The notes beneath the pieces were generated by a model that saw only the letters and a list, made by a program, of their open reading frames with translations, was not told the origin of the DNA and did not search any database. Below are positions 20,961 through 31,707 of a stretch of DNA of 64,000 nucleotides, one piece after another. Positions within the stretch are counted from its first letter, which is position 1; every line of letters starts with the position of its first letter. Source of the stretch: Orientallactaga sibirica (lineage: Eukaryota > Chordata > Mammalia > Rodentia > Dipodidae); assembly GCA_036365145.1 (NCBI GenBank), contig JAEOAD010000034.1:22310001-22374000 (forward strand). Direction: 5' to 3'. Both the position numbers and the translations under genes were made by a program.

Positions 20961-21990
20961 GCAGCCAGTAATAGATTTCTCGGCTGAGTGTGGCACATTT
21001 TTACAACAAGCCTACTGACATACCCCAATCCTTCTGAATGTTGCCCACACCTGCCTTGCGAGGCTCTAGCCCTCCAGTGTGCATTTCCTCTGCTCACACC
21101 TTCAGCTCAACTGCACTCTGATCTGCTGGGTTCTTATGATGGTACACACCCTTGCACTCTGCAGTTTGCCTTCCAGAAATCAATCAATGAGAAATAACTA
21201 TGGATGTGTACAATGGTGTGTGTCCAAAGTCATACATCACTGGAAACCACTGGATATCCACCATAGAAAATTGGTTACAGAAATTATCTTGTATCCATAA
21301 CTTGGCTCTCTCAGCAATCATTCAAACTAATGTATATCCTCATTTGTTGTTATGGAAAGAGAGACACTTTATTATGCTGAAAGGAATTTAGTTTACAAAA
21401 CAGCATGATAATGTCACAGTTTTATAAAATAGTCTATATATAAATGTCTAGAATTATGCAGTGAAGATTGTTAGCAATTACATTTTTCCTTTAGACTATA
21501 TTTTCTAACTTGGAACAGTGGAAGTGGATAACTGTTAAAACCAGAATTTACAATAGAACCAAAGTTGAAAACTCTCTACCCTTCAGTGCCTGTCCAGAGG
21601 CCACCTCCCCCAGGAAGCTGTCCCTGTTGCAATGTGGCCTCATAGAGGACTTTTGGGTCTCTGTCTTGGCAACAGTCATGCCCTGGGGTTCGTTTTTATC
21701 CTTCTCATTGCAGAAATGCAGTATCTTTCATGGTGCTGTCCACATAACATTCTGTTGAAAAAGGCCAGGTGTGGCTATGGCACATCACATGAATTAACCA
21801 TTGAAAGATGTCAGAAATAATGGTTCCTATAACCCACCATGTCCCGGGCTTGTCCAGATTATAGTCCCTAAGGCTGAGCTGTGTCCGTGGACCAGCCCAG
21901 GGGCCCTATAGGAGAAGGAAGCATCCTTGTTTTTCTTTCTATCTTTCCACAACCAAGGTGACTCAAAAGTCTGACTTATAAATGACTTTC
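20961..21990. other. Single-copy stretch with L2-like fragment
   Basis: About 21,565-21,725 ('cttcagtgcctgtccagaggccacctcccccaggaagctgtccctg') resembles the reverse of an L2 LINE 3' end, which is also read as a chance 82-codon frame. The rest is unassigned. Confidence 0.45.
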
Positions 21991-21994
21991 TTAA

Positions 21995-22343
21995 TGTGAT
22001 GGTTTATTTATCAACATGACAGGACCTAAAAGCATGTAGGAAACTAGCTTCTGGGTATGCCTGTGGAGGATTATCCTGATTAGGTTTATTGAGATGGGGA
22101 GACCCACCATAACTATTCCATGGGCTGGAGTCCTGGACTGTATGAAAAGGCGAGAGCTGGCTGAGCACCAGCATTCACCCCTCTCTGCTTCCTCACCATG
22201 GAGTGAATGTGACCAGCTGCCTCATGTTCCTGCTGCCATGCCTTCCCTGCCACGAGGGACTGTAACACTGAACTGTGAGCCAAGATAAACCCTTCTTTCC
22301 TAACAATGTTTTTGTCACAGCAATGAGAAAGGCAACTAATACA
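21995..22343 (+). mobile_element. Rodent MaLR-type solo LTR
   Basis: It starts TGTGATGGTTTATTTATCAAC and ends GCAACTAATACA. It contains 'gatggggagacccacc', 'gctggctgagcaccagcattc' and the polyadenylation part 'ccaagataaacccttctttcc', then 'gtcacagcaatgagaaaggcaac'. No 5-bp duplication is clear. Confidence 0.78.
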
Positions 22344-22685
22344 CCTAGAAATCAGCTCCTGGGACATGAGAACAAGGAGGATGCAGGGCTGAGCATTTCC
22401 CTAACACTCAGAAACACAGCTGGTAAGAAAGAAATAAGAAAAAAAAAACTAGGTGATAGTATAATTTTTCACTAGTAAATTACAATCTTACCCATTAAGG
22501 CATAAGTAAATTTAGGGTAAACCACATGCAAGATACAATGTGCGATAGATTCTTTTCTTCATAGTTGCTCCCCTCTCCCAGAGCCCTGAGCACATTCTTC
22601 CCTGGTGAGTTGAGGCATAGCCAGATGGCTTTCTTTGACCAATTAAACATGGGTAGAAATGTCATTGCTGAGCACAAACATTTGG

Positions 22686-22930
22686 GAGCAGTAATAGCTG
22701 TGATGTATTGAGCATGCACATACTTGGGACCATGTTTGTCACTTTACATGCACTATCTCAATTATCCACCCGGCTGCGAAGACGTTGACACTGTTATAGT
22801 TTCAAGTTACAAAAGAATCCGAATGTCAGCAAGATGGGTTTCCCTTTTCCTTACCTAGGGTCACATGTTTCCCAAGTGTTGGAGCCATAATTCCAACCCA
22901 ATGTTGTCTGAATCTAAAGCTCAAAGTGAA
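22686..22930 (-). repeat. MIR SINE remnant
   Basis: In reverse, 'atgtattgagcatgcacatacttgggaccatg', 'cactttacatgcactatctcaattatcc' and 'ggagccataattccaacccaatgttgtctgaatctaaagct' follow MIR. Confidence 0.8.
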
Positions 22931-23455
22931 ATAAATCCATATCATGTAGAAGTAGATGTTTTAAATATTGCTATTGCAGCCCTGCCTGCCTGAAGAAGGA
23001 ACAGTTAGTGGGGTGTAAGGAAGACTCCACTCAGAGCTCTCTGAGCACAGCAGGGCCTCTTCACGTGCTCTACCATGTCTAAGAGCATCTTGGAATGCGT
23101 AGTGTGCAACAGCTCATGAATGTAAATGTCATTTCCAGGTATGAAAATACACAAAGGGAACCCTCAAAATAATGGAGCCTCAGTGCCATTAAGAAGCAGA
23201 AAAAAGAAAAGAAAAGAAAAGAAAGAAGCATTTCCCTCTCCAGATGAGTAGAACATTTAGAGGTCAATATGTGCTTCAACATCTTTCTATAATGCTTCTC
23301 AACCAGCACTGTCCAGGGTAGAGTTACTCCATCAGCTGAAATCCCAAAAGGAAAGCAATTTCATGTCAGCTAGACACGTGAATGAGAAAAACTTGTGCTT
23401 GTGGTACATTTAGATGCTGAGAGAGTTCTTTTTTTATTGCAACATACATTCTCTT
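22931..23455. other. Single-copy stretch with (AAAAG)n
   Basis: No gene is seen. A short AAAAG run lies at 23,200-23,228. Confidence 0.4.
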
Positions 23456-23459
23456 TGCT

Positions 23460-23648
23460 TTTTAAAAAATATTTATTTATAAGAGAAATGGAGAGTGAGA
23501 GAGACAGAAAAAAATGCCACTACAAATGAACTCCAGACCTATGTGCCACTTTATACATTTGGCTTTATGTGGGTTCTGGGGAATTGAACCCAGGTCATCA
23601 GGCTTTGCAAACAAATGTCTTTAATTGCTGAGCTATCTCTCCAGCCCT
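23460..23648 (-). mobile_element. B2-like SINE
   Basis: Reverse copy with an internal deletion of the 'gggcacaccagggcctc' part. 'ccactacaaatgaactccagacctatgtgccac', 'gaattgaacccagg' and the head 'gagctatctctccagccc' are intact. Confidence 0.9.
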
Positions 23649-23659
23649 GCAGCTTTCTT

Positions 23660-24520
23660 TTTTTAATGTATAATTTTATTATTGACAACTTCTATACTTA
23701 TAGACAATAACCCATGATAATTCCTTCCCCACTTTTTCCTTCACAACTCTTCTCTCCATCATATCCCCTCCCTCTCTCTATTAGTTTCTCTCTCTTTTTT
23801 GATATAATCGTCTTTTTCTCCTATCATGAGGGTCTTGTGAAGGTATTGCTAAGCACTGTGAGGTCGTGGATATCGAGGCCAATTTCTGTCTGGACAGTTG
23901 TATTGAAGTCATACCCTTCCTTTGGCTCTTACTTTCTTTCTGCCACCTCTTCCGCAATGGACCCTGAGCCTTGGAGTGTGTGATAGAGGTGTTTCAGTGC
24001 TGGACACTCCTCCATCCCTTCTTCTCAGCACTATGTTGCCTTTTGGATCATCCCAGTGGTCATCTCCATCTGAAAAGAGAAGCTTCTGTAACCAAAAGTG
24101 ACATTAGAATTAATATGTGAATATAAACATTAAGTGTAGTGCTTTCAGGGAAGTTTGGTGAGCATAATATATGCATGTAACCAGACAAGAGCTGGCTTTA
24201 TACCCCTAGGGCTCATGACCTTCCCTGCCATAGACTTTTGATTAGTTTTTTCAGTACCAGGCATGTATTCCCTCCTATAGAGAGGGCCTTCAGTCCAATT
24301 AGAGAGCAGTTGGTTTCCCCAGAGCAGACATGCCACTATTGCACCTGTTTGGTCATTGGGCCTGTCTGGCCAAACTTGAGGTTTCCAGTGTCCATTGTTC
24401 TCACTCCTGATGACTTCTGTCTCCCACAGGGCTGCATGCATGCAGTGCAGCTTTTTCCAGTTTTCAGTCCCATCCCTTCAGCTTTCTAACCCTGACTGCT
24501 ACTCAGCCAAACTGGATCCT
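23660..24520 (-). mobile_element. L1 3' UTR, 5'-truncated insertion
   Basis: This is the reverse complement of the L1 3' UTR seen forward at 28.2-29.3, 31.7-32.6, 41.3-41.9 and 62.6-63.6 kb. It includes the reversed purine-rich end ('catatcccctccctctctctattag'), 'gtgaaggtattgctaagcactgtgaggtcgtggatatcgaggccaatttctgtc' and 'ccctcctatagagagggccttcagtccaattagagagcag'. It lacks any ORF2 part. It is close in sequence to the forward copies. Confidence 0.85.
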
Positions 24521-24805
24521 GCCTAATAGCGCCAGGAAGTTTTAGAGCCTGCACCCTCAGATTCTGCATTTCTACCATTACCTCATTCTCACCTTGAATG
24601 ACAAGCAGCTCCACTTTCTTCATGTCCTCCACCATATGCACACAAGCCATTTATATGCTTAAAAGGCTTTGACTTGTGGTTTGGGTTGGAAGGAAGGTCA
24701 TTGCACTATGAAATTAGTAAGAACTTCACATTGAAACTTAAACCTCTGAAGACTTTTTCAATTATTTAATCAAGAATCGCATTTTTTTGCATTGTTTCTT
24801 GTTTG

Positions 24806-25340
24806 CCATGTGTATGTGTGTGGTATGTATGCATGGGTGAGGTGTGTGGGCACATGTGTGCATGTGTGTGTGGTGTGTCCATGTGTGTGTGCACACGTTT
24901 GTGCATGTGTATGAGTGTGGAGGCCAGAGGTTGATGTCAGGTGTCTCCCTTAGTTGCTCTCCACCATATTTTTTTGAAGCAGGGCTGCTGGCTTGAACCC
25001 AGAGCTTGCCCATGCAGGTAGCCTACCCGAGGGATACCTTGTCTTGTCCTCCAGAACACTAGAATTACAGGTAGACCACACTGGAATGTTTTTGTTTTGT
25101 TTTGTTTTAGATAGATAGGTTCTCACTCTAGCCCAGGCTGACCTGGAATTCACTATGTCGTCTCAGGGAGGCCTTGAACTCATGGTGATCCTCCTATCTC
25201 TGCCTCCTGAGTGCTGGGATTAAAGGCATGCACCACAATGCCTGGTTCCTCCTGGATTTACATGGAGGCTGAGGGCCCAAACACAGAACTTCACCCTTGT
25301 GCCATGAGCACTTTACCCACTGAACCATGTCCCAGCTCCT
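24806..25340 (-). mobile_element. B4 SINE split by a B1
   Basis: The TG-rich left part (24,809-24,920) is the reversed CA tail. It is followed by 'gaggccagaggttgatgtcaggtgtctcccttagttgctctccacc', and after the B1 by the reversed head 'gcactttacccactgaaccatgtccc'. Confidence 0.85.
25084..25246 (-). mobile_element. B1 SINE inserted in B4
   Basis: A (TTTTG)n left end marks the tail. The body has 'gttctcactctagcccaggctgacctgg' and 'ctctgcctcctgagtgctgggattaaaggcatgcaccacaatgcctgg'. Confidence 0.93.
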
Positions 25341-26605
25341 CAGTTGTTCTTATGAAGAATGTGTGTGACCAGTCCTTTTCAGGTCTCTGTCCCACCAACG
25401 ATCTCATAGCCCCCACCTCCCCACTCCCCCAAGCAGCTTTCAATACATTTTCTTTTCAATATAAAGTTAGTTCCTTCCCTGAAGCGAGCCCTAGACCAGG
25501 CTATTCAAATTATTTTGTTTCCTTGCAGGTCTGGAAGGGACATACATTTCCTAGGTCCTGACTATAATTTATCCACAGCTGAGATTATCTCCAAGACCAT
25601 GAATCATGCACCTTTTCTCTATTTAAAAAAAAAAAAAAAAGCCAAACCTGTAACTAGTCTCCAATTACCAGAGCACTAATAATTTGTACTTCTTTCAGAA
25701 TTTCTTAGATAATACACACAATTTTGAAGATTCCTGTCTCAAAAATTTAAAGGAAGCCTTTAATCCCATAAGTGCTATGAATGGGAGAGAGAGGAGCCAC
25801 TTTTGGAGCTTATCAATGAAAGAAAGAGAAAGACAAGGGGTAGTATGATCTGTGGTAGAGACAAAGCCACAAATGAGAGGTCCCTAGACTGAGTGTATCT
25901 TTGGGGAACACAAAAGACTCAATTAAGAACTGGAGTCCTCAAAGAATGCACATCTCCCAAACACAACATAATTGAGCAGAGAGTGAGACTTGGTCCCATA
26001 AATAATCCACCATAATTAGAACATATCAACAGTTCCTATTAAAGAAACACCAGGCAGTCAAGTCCTGGAAGTCTGGGAAAATTGAGTTCTTAATTAAATA
26101 GTCCTCAGAATCACTAGTACCCAAATCTTCCCTGTCCCATCTCCCTGGGCCTGGAGTGACAAAGCATCAGGACATGGCTGAGTTCTGTGTAATCACATGA
26201 AATGGATCCTAGCCCTGCTTGATTTTAACAAGGGTCAGCCCAGAGACACTGCTCCTAATTCTTGTACCTCAGCCTCCGAAGAAACCACTAAATCGCTGCA
26301 TTCCCAGAGAGAAGCCATGTACACAAATTTCCTTTAAAGGTATGTTTCTCTCCTCTTAATTATACTCCTCAGCTCCACACCTGCTGTGGGTCCCTAAGAT
26401 CCGCAGATGCAGTCCAACCTGGCGCACTAGGGATGGAGGAGGAACTCCACATCAACATTCTTCCCCATGCTCCCCTCCACACACACCACCATGCCTGCTA
26501 TGTCCTCTCCCTTTTTTGCTCATTCCATCTCTTGGAATGTCCATTTTGTCATTTTCTGACTCTAACATCCACTAGAATCCTGGCGCTTCCACAGAAAGGT
26601 TCTTA
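25341..26605. other. Single-copy stretch, nothing recognised
   Basis: No exon or named repeat is seen. A poly-A run of 16-17 bases lies near 25,624-25,640 without a recognisable element upstream of it. The open frame at 25,211-25,561 begins inside the B4/B1 and is not supported. Confidence 0.45.
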
Positions 26606-26609
26606 TCCA

Positions 26610-26925
26610 GGTCACTCGCTGTCACAGTTGTCACTTTCACTGCAGGGACAAACCACTGACCAGAAGCAGCTTATGGGAGGGAAGGAAATGCCTTCAATGG
26701 TGGAAGAAGCTGGCTCACCTTCATAGATGCATACACAGAGACACCACCACCAACAGCACGCATGACCAGCCAGAGCTCCAACTGCGCTGAGCACGCCTAT
26801 GGCTGGACTACACGATCCACCCCGTGACACCTCCTCTAGCAGGCTGCTGAAGACTTAAGTAGGAAGCTTAACTTTAATCAAAAATCCCTGACGCTATGGG
26901 GGACATACATTCACATTCAGTAGCC
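26610..26925 (-). mobile_element. MaLR-type LTR
   Basis: This is the reverse copy of the LTR at 6,938-7,300. Shared reversed words include 'accagaagcagcttatgggaggg', 'ggtggaagaagctgg', 'agcaggctgctgaagacttaag' and 'aatcaaaaatccctgacgctatggg'. Confidence 0.78.
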
Positions 26926-27430
26926 ATGGTGACATTTGATTTGTGGGCCTGTTGTCCCTTCTAGAAAAAGAGAGAGGGGAAAAAATAACTGTTCCTAGGT
27001 TCTAGGAATCCTAATCTCTTGGTTTTTCTCCTCATTCTCTACCCAGGACCTCATAACCACCTTTTCTCCTCACGGGACCTAAAGTTCTGTGACCTGCTGG
27101 ATTCTTTCGTTCTCAAGGGCTCCATCATGTACTTTACACCGCTTCTCTCTGCCAGTGACTCCCAGCTCTGCATCTCCAGCCTGGACCTCTTTGCAGCTCC
27201 AGATCACGTAGAATCTTCCAGAGCAGAGCACTGCCTTCTGTATACTCTAGCTTAGTGGGTACCACTCTCCACTGTGTTCAATCAGTAACTGAAGCTCAAA
27301 GCCCAGATATTATCCTCAACATCTCCCTTACCCTCATCTACATCCTTCTAGATCAGGGATAGCAAACGTTTTCCTAAAGGATCTAAGAGTAGATATTTTA
27401 GGTTTTGAGGACTATAAGGTTTACTCAACA
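26926..27430. other. Single-copy stretch, nothing recognised
   Basis: A 78-codon open frame (27,019-27,255) shows no recognisable domain. No repeat is named. Confidence 0.4.
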
Positions 27431-27433
27431 CCA

Positions 27434-27565
27434 GTGCTGGTGTGTGTGTGTGTGTATGTGTGTGTGTGTATGTGTGCTCATGTGTGTAGGTATTCCTGTG
27501 CATTTAAGCATGTGCATGTAGAGGCAAGAAGTTGACACTGGATATCTTCCTCAGTAGCTCTCTGA
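27434..27565 (-). mobile_element. B4 tail fragment with TG repeat
   Basis: The TG-rich run (27,440-27,495) is followed by 'gaggcaagaagttgacactggatatcttcctcagtagctctctgac', the reversed B4 end. The rest of the B4 is missing. Confidence 0.65.
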
Positions 27566-27605
27566 CTTATTATTTTTTCTTTTGCTTTTTAAAAAATATT
27601 TTTAT

Positions 27606-27805
27606 TGGGCTGGAGGGATGGCTTAGCAGGTGTTTGCCTGCAAAGCCAAAAGACCCAAGTTCAATTCTCCAGGACCCATGTTAGCCAGATGCACTAGGGG
27701 GTGCACATGTCTGAAATTCATTTGCAGTGGTTGGAGGCCCTGGTGTGTCCATTTCTCTCTGCCTCTTTCTCTGTCAAATAAATAAATAAAAATTTAAAAA
27801 TTTAA
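27606..27805 (+). mobile_element. B2-like SINE
   Basis: Forward copy with a short deletion in the tRNA head after the A box (cttagcaggtgtttgcctg). 'gccagatgcactagggggtgcacatg' and the A-rich tail are present. It abuts an inverted copy. Confidence 0.92.
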
Positions 27806-28002
27806 AAAATATTTATTTATTTATTTATTTATTTGAGAGAGAGAGAGAAAAGAGATTGAGAGAAAATGGGTGCCCAGGGCCTCTAGCTGCCGCAAACAAA
27901 GTTCAGATTCATGCACCACCTTGTGCATCTGGTTTACATGGGTCTGAGGGAATCAAAGCTGGGTCCTTTGGCTTTGCAAGTGAGCACATTAATTGCCTTT
28001 AC
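27806..28002 (-). mobile_element. B2-like SINE, head-to-tail inverted with previous
   Basis: Reverse copy whose (TTTA)n tail touches the (AAAT)n tail of the preceding forward copy. The reversed head is degraded ('caagtgagcacattaattgcc'). Confidence 0.88.
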
Positions 28003-28029
28003 ATTTTAAACAAATTAAATGGGGAATGG

Positions 28030-28165
28030 CCTTTTAAAATTAATTATTTACAAGCAGATAGAGATAGAGATAAGAGAGACAAACAGAGAAAGAATAGGTA
28101 CACCAGGATCTCCAGCCCCTGCAACTGAACTCTAGATGCATGTGCCACGTTGTGCATCTGGGAGG
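28030..28165 (-). mobile_element. B2-like SINE, truncated
   Basis: Only the left part of a reverse copy remains: 'gaataggtacaccaggatctccagcccctgcaactgaactctagatgcatgtgccacgttgtgcatctgg'. It stops before the tRNA head. Confidence 0.85.
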
Positions 28166-28199
28166 GGTCAATGGGCAGCCTAAACAGGTCAAGATATTA

Positions 28200-29345
28200 T
28201 GAATAAGACATGGGGGCAGGAGAGATGTAAAATTACTTACTTTTTGAATAAGGCATGTCTAGAAGGCCTGGCACCCAGTCATTCAGACTGTTTACTAGAA
28301 AATTTTTCAGTACCTGGAAGGAAGGAAGGGATACCTTCCAGTGAGTTGTCTCAAAAATAGGGGAAGGTGTTTGTAGGCTTACCACTGTAAAACATTAAAG
28401 GCTTTTGTCTGAAAGCCCTTGGTTTCTGGCTACAAGAGAAATCAGACTTTTTTTAGTAAGACCCTATTGCTGAAGACATCTCTTGCCTGAGAGGCAAGGT
28501 CACTGAGAAAGCAAGCTGGTGCTGAGCAGAAAACCTTCTCCCTGTAGACCAGCCAACTGAATGCTGGAAAAAGCTGCATTGCATGCAGCCTATGGGAGAC
28601 AGAAGTCATCAACAGTGAAAACAGTGGAAGCTGAATATTCAAGTTTGGCCAGACAGGCCCAATGACTGAATGGGTGCAATAGTGGCATGTCTACTCTTGG
28701 GGTAACCAACTGCTCCATAATTGGACTGAAGGCCCTCTCTATGGGAGGAATACATACCTGGTACTGAAAAAAATCTAAGCAAAAGTCTATGGCAGGTGAG
28801 GTCATGAGCCTTAGGGGTATAAAGCCTGCTCTTGTCTGACTAAATGTATATATTATTCCCACCAAGCTGCCCTGAAAGCACTACATTTAATGTTCATATT
28901 CACATATTAATGCTACTATCACTTCTGGTTAGAGAAGCTTCTCTTTTCAGATGGCAATGACCACTGGGATGACCCAAAAGGCAACATAGTGCTGAGAAGA
29001 AGGGATGGAGGAGTGCCCAGCACTGAAACACCTCTGTCATACCCTCCAAGGCTCAGGGACCATTGTGGAAGAAGGGGCGGATAGAATGGAAGGCCAAGGA
29101 AGGGTATGACTTCTTACAATGCACCTGCCCAGACAGAAATTGGCCTCGATATCCATGACCTTGCAGTGCCTAGCAATACCTTCACAAGACCCTCATAATA
29201 GAAGAAAAGATGGTGACATCAAATTAAAGAGAGACTAATGGAGAGAGGGAGGATATGATGGACATTAAGTTCTAAAGTGGAATGGGGGGGGGGAGGGAAA
29301 TATCATGTGTTTTTGTGTGTAAGTATAGAAGTTGTCAATTAAAAA
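28200..29345 (+). mobile_element. L1 3' UTR fragment (left duplicate)
   Basis: This is an L1 3' UTR with the ordered blocks 'gaccctattgctgaagacatc', 'tggtactgaaaa', 'ggggtataaagcctgctc', 'cagatggcaatgaccactgggatgaccc' and 'cctcgatatccatgaccttgcagtgcc'. It then has a G-rich purine tract (about 29,284-29,298) and the end 'tagaagttgtcaatt' with an A-rich tail. About 28,348-28,390 carries B1-like words ('tctcaaaaataggggaagg', 'ggcttaccactgtaa') that belong to the segment duplicated at 31,521. From about 28,455 it is near-identical to 31,708-32,600. Confidence 0.85.
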
Positions 29346-29725
29346 AATGAATATTAATTAATTTATTTATTTATTTGCAAGTACAGAGAGATAGAAGAGA
29401 AACAGAGAATGGGCACAATGAGGCCTCCAGCCATTGCAAACGAACTCCAGACACATGTGACACTGTGCATCTGGCTTTAAGTGGGTACTGGGAATTGAAC
29501 CCAGGTCTTTAGACTTTGCAGGTAAGTGCAGCCATCTCTCCAGCCCAGTTTTAAATTTTAAAAAATTATTTGAGAAGCAAGAATGGGAGAGAATGGGCTC
29601 AGCCATGCCATGACATGCCACCATGTTTCTGGCTTATTTGGGTGCTGGGAAATCAAACCTGGGTCCTAGGCTTTGCAGGCAGGCAGGCAGGCAGGCACTT
29701 TAACCACTAAGCCATCTCTCAATGT
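29346..29725 (-). mobile_element. Two reverse B2-like SINEs (left duplicate)
   Basis: The first copy (about 29,352-29,548) is nearly identical to 32,617-32,846. The second (about 29,560-29,725) matches 32,868-33,062 but lacks the 'accagggcctctagccactgc' part and has a short GGCA repeat at 29,677-29,697. Confidence 0.85.
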
Positions 29726-30180
29726 TTTACTTTTTTGAAACAGGTTCCAAAGATATGACTATACCTCCCAAAAGGTAGGAATAGGCATATTCCATCATGC
29801 CCAAAGTATATTATACCCCCCCACACATTCACACCAAAACATGCACATATACACTTTCATGGCCAGTGAAAAGACATGGCAGTTCAACGAACTGGTACCT
29901 TTTATACCAAATTGTAAACTGGAGTTTGTACATGACGATTTCTTGAGTGGTCACTAGTAAAAGTAACCATTAAAAATCTTTCTTTTCAATCAAAGGAAAA
30001 ATTATTTTTGAGATGGTAGCTGGCCAGGAAACTCTAGGGCCCAGTCTTTTTTTCAGGTCCACGTGCTTGCATGACATTTTACCAAGCTCCCCAAACTCTT
30101 TCCTGTTTTAAACACCAACCATAAATGGGTCATTTTTAAACATCTCATCTGCTTTTCTTGTTCTTGTTTTTATTTTGAAA
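29726..30180 (-). mobile_element. Degraded B1 and B4 pieces (left duplicate)
   Basis: Counterparts of the better-preserved reverse B1 at 33,066-33,185 and B4-like SINE at 33,425-33,600. Here whole B1 segments are missing: after 'ttgaaacaggttcc' about 40 bases of the right copy are replaced by about 11. A CA-rich run follows at about 29,816-29,845. Confidence 0.7.
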
Positions 30181-30194
30181 ATAACAACTGGCCT

Positions 30195-30565
30195 TTTTAA
30201 AAATATTATATTTTATTTATTTATTTATTTATTTCAGAGAGAGAGGCAGAGAGAGAGAGAGGAGAGAGGGAAGAGAATGGGCACTCCACATTCCAGATGC
30301 ATTGCCCTCTTGTGCATCTGGCTTTTAACTTAATTATTTAGTGCTTAACCCTAAGCCATCTCTCCAGCCCCCTTTTTGTTTTTAATGTGAGCAGGCAAGA
30401 GCAGAGAGAGATTGGTATGTCAGATCAGCCACTGTAATTGAGAGACAAACATGTGCAAAGAACTTTTTGTGCGTCTGGCTTTACGTGAGACTTGGAGAGT
30501 CAAACAATGGTCCTTAAGCTTTGCAGGCAAGCGCCTTAACTGCTAAGCCATCTCTCCAGTCCTCA
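30195..30565 (-). mobile_element. Two reverse B2-like SINEs (left duplicate)
   Basis: Counterparts of 33,745-33,985 and 33,995-34,220, both with central deletions. The heads 'ctaagccatctctccagccc' (about 30,352) and 'gctaagccatctctccagtcc' (about 30,543) are intact. Confidence 0.87.
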
Positions 30566-31094
30566 CCTGTTTTTAAGAATAGATAATAGATGTATATAAT
30601 ATAAACTTCCTAGATATAAAAACATACTTAAAATCCATGCTCCTGTTAGTCAGCCACCTAACCAGAGGATCCACTGTATTATCAAGTTCATGTGTACCCT
30701 TCCAGAGAAAATTTATACTGCACAACCATATACAAATGAGAGCATATTATATGCATGGCTCTAAGATTTACTTTAAATGTATTTTTCTTATTTTATGCTT
30801 ACTATCTGTAATCTCAGGGAACAGTCTATCTTCTTCTCAATGTGAAACTTTGTTTTTTTCTCCTTTATTATTTAAATTTTAAAATGTATATTCAATAGCC
30901 AAGTCTACAAAACAGTTCAAAAATAATATCATGTCACTTGCCATCCAAAGAAAAAGGAAGCTTAAATCCCCTTGAAGAATCACCTCATTTCTGCTCCTCC
31001 TAGAGGTAACCAATTCAGAACTTGTTCCCAAAAAGCACATTTGTTCTATATGTTATGTCTCTAAAGGAAGGAAGAGGTAACTTCTTTTTCAAAA
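30566..31094 (-). mobile_element. Old L1 3' tail (left duplicate)
   Basis: Near-identical, but gapped, copy of 34,222-34,883, an old L1 3' UTR in reverse ('acccttccagagaaaatttatactgcacaacc', 'cctcctagaggtaacca'). This host sequence, unlike the SINEs, is continuous with the ancient L1 only at the right copy. That makes the right copy the likely original. Confidence 0.75.
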
Positions 31095-31103
31095 AGAGAA
31101 TGG

Positions 31104-31222
31104 GAAGGAAGGAAGGAAGGAAGGAAGGAAGGGGGAAGGAAGGAAGGAAGGAAGGAAGGAAGGAAGGAAGGAAGGAAGGAAGGGAGGGAGGAGGGGAAAG
31201 AGAGAGAAAGAGAGGGAGAGAG
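31104..31222 (+). repeat. (GGAA)n polypurine microsatellite
   Basis: About 20 GGAA units with one GGGGGAA interruption, then GGGAGG/GAGA purine sequence. It begins where the left duplicate ends. The lysine/glycine-rich frames it gives on both strands are artefacts. Confidence 0.93.
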
Positions 31223-31237
31223 AAAGAAGAAGTCCAT

Positions 31238-31440
31238 GGGGGCTGGAGAGATGGCAAAACAGTTAAAGGCACTTACTAACAAAGCCTGATGCCCAGGTTC
31301 AATTCCCCAGTACCCACATAATGCTAGATGCACAAAGTAGTGCATGTGGCTGGAGTTCACTTGCAGTGGCAAGAGGCCCTGGCACACCCAGTCATTCACC
31401 AACCTCTCTGTTTGCAAATAAATAAAATATTTTTTAAAAA
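31238..31440 (+). mobile_element. B2-like SINE
   Basis: Forward copy lying between the two duplicates and absent from both. The head is 'ggggctggagagatggcaaaacagtt', the B box is 'ggttcaattcc' and the tail is 'gcaaataaataaaatatttttt'. Confidence 0.92.
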
Positions 31441-31464
31441 CTTGAGAGCACACATAGCATTAAG

Positions 31465-31655
31465 AGAGAGGAAGGAAGATTGTGAGTTCAAAGGCAGCTT
31501 GAGCTACAAAGTGAGACCCTGTCTCAAAAATAGGGGGAAGGCTGTTTGTGGTGGCTTACCACTGTAATCCCAGCACTCTCAAAGGCTAAGGCAGGAAGTC
31601 TGAAGCTAACCTGGGTTACAGTGATTTCTAGGGTAGCCTGACTACCATATGAAAC
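31465..31655 (+). mobile_element. B1-like fragments
   Basis: A B1 right half ('agattgtgagttcaaaggcagcttgagctacaaagtgagaccctgtctc') is followed by another degraded B1 ('ggtggcttaccactgtaatcccagcactctcaaaggc'). Part of this is what the left duplicate shares at 28,348-28,390. Confidence 0.75.
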
Positions 31656-31707
31656 ATCATTTGTGTTTTACTTTTTTAAAAAGTTATTTATATGAGAAAC
31701 AGATAGT

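Larger units (their letters stand above)
28348..31094 (+). repeat. Left copy of a ~3-kb direct tandem duplication
   Basis: It runs from 'gtctcaaaaatagggg' to 'taacttctttttcaaaa' and corresponds to 31,521-34,883. It contains the same L1 3' UTR, four reverse SINEs, old B1/B4 pieces and an old L1 tail in the same order. It is about 2.75 kb against 3.36 kb, because at least a dozen stretches of 4-70 bases present in the right copy are missing, as well as many single bases in homopolymers. Confidence 0.85.

Noticed and set aside
31022..31279. Lys/Gly/Arg-rich and Pro/Ser-rich frames on opposite strands
   Set aside because: Direct translation of a (GGAA)n microsatellite.
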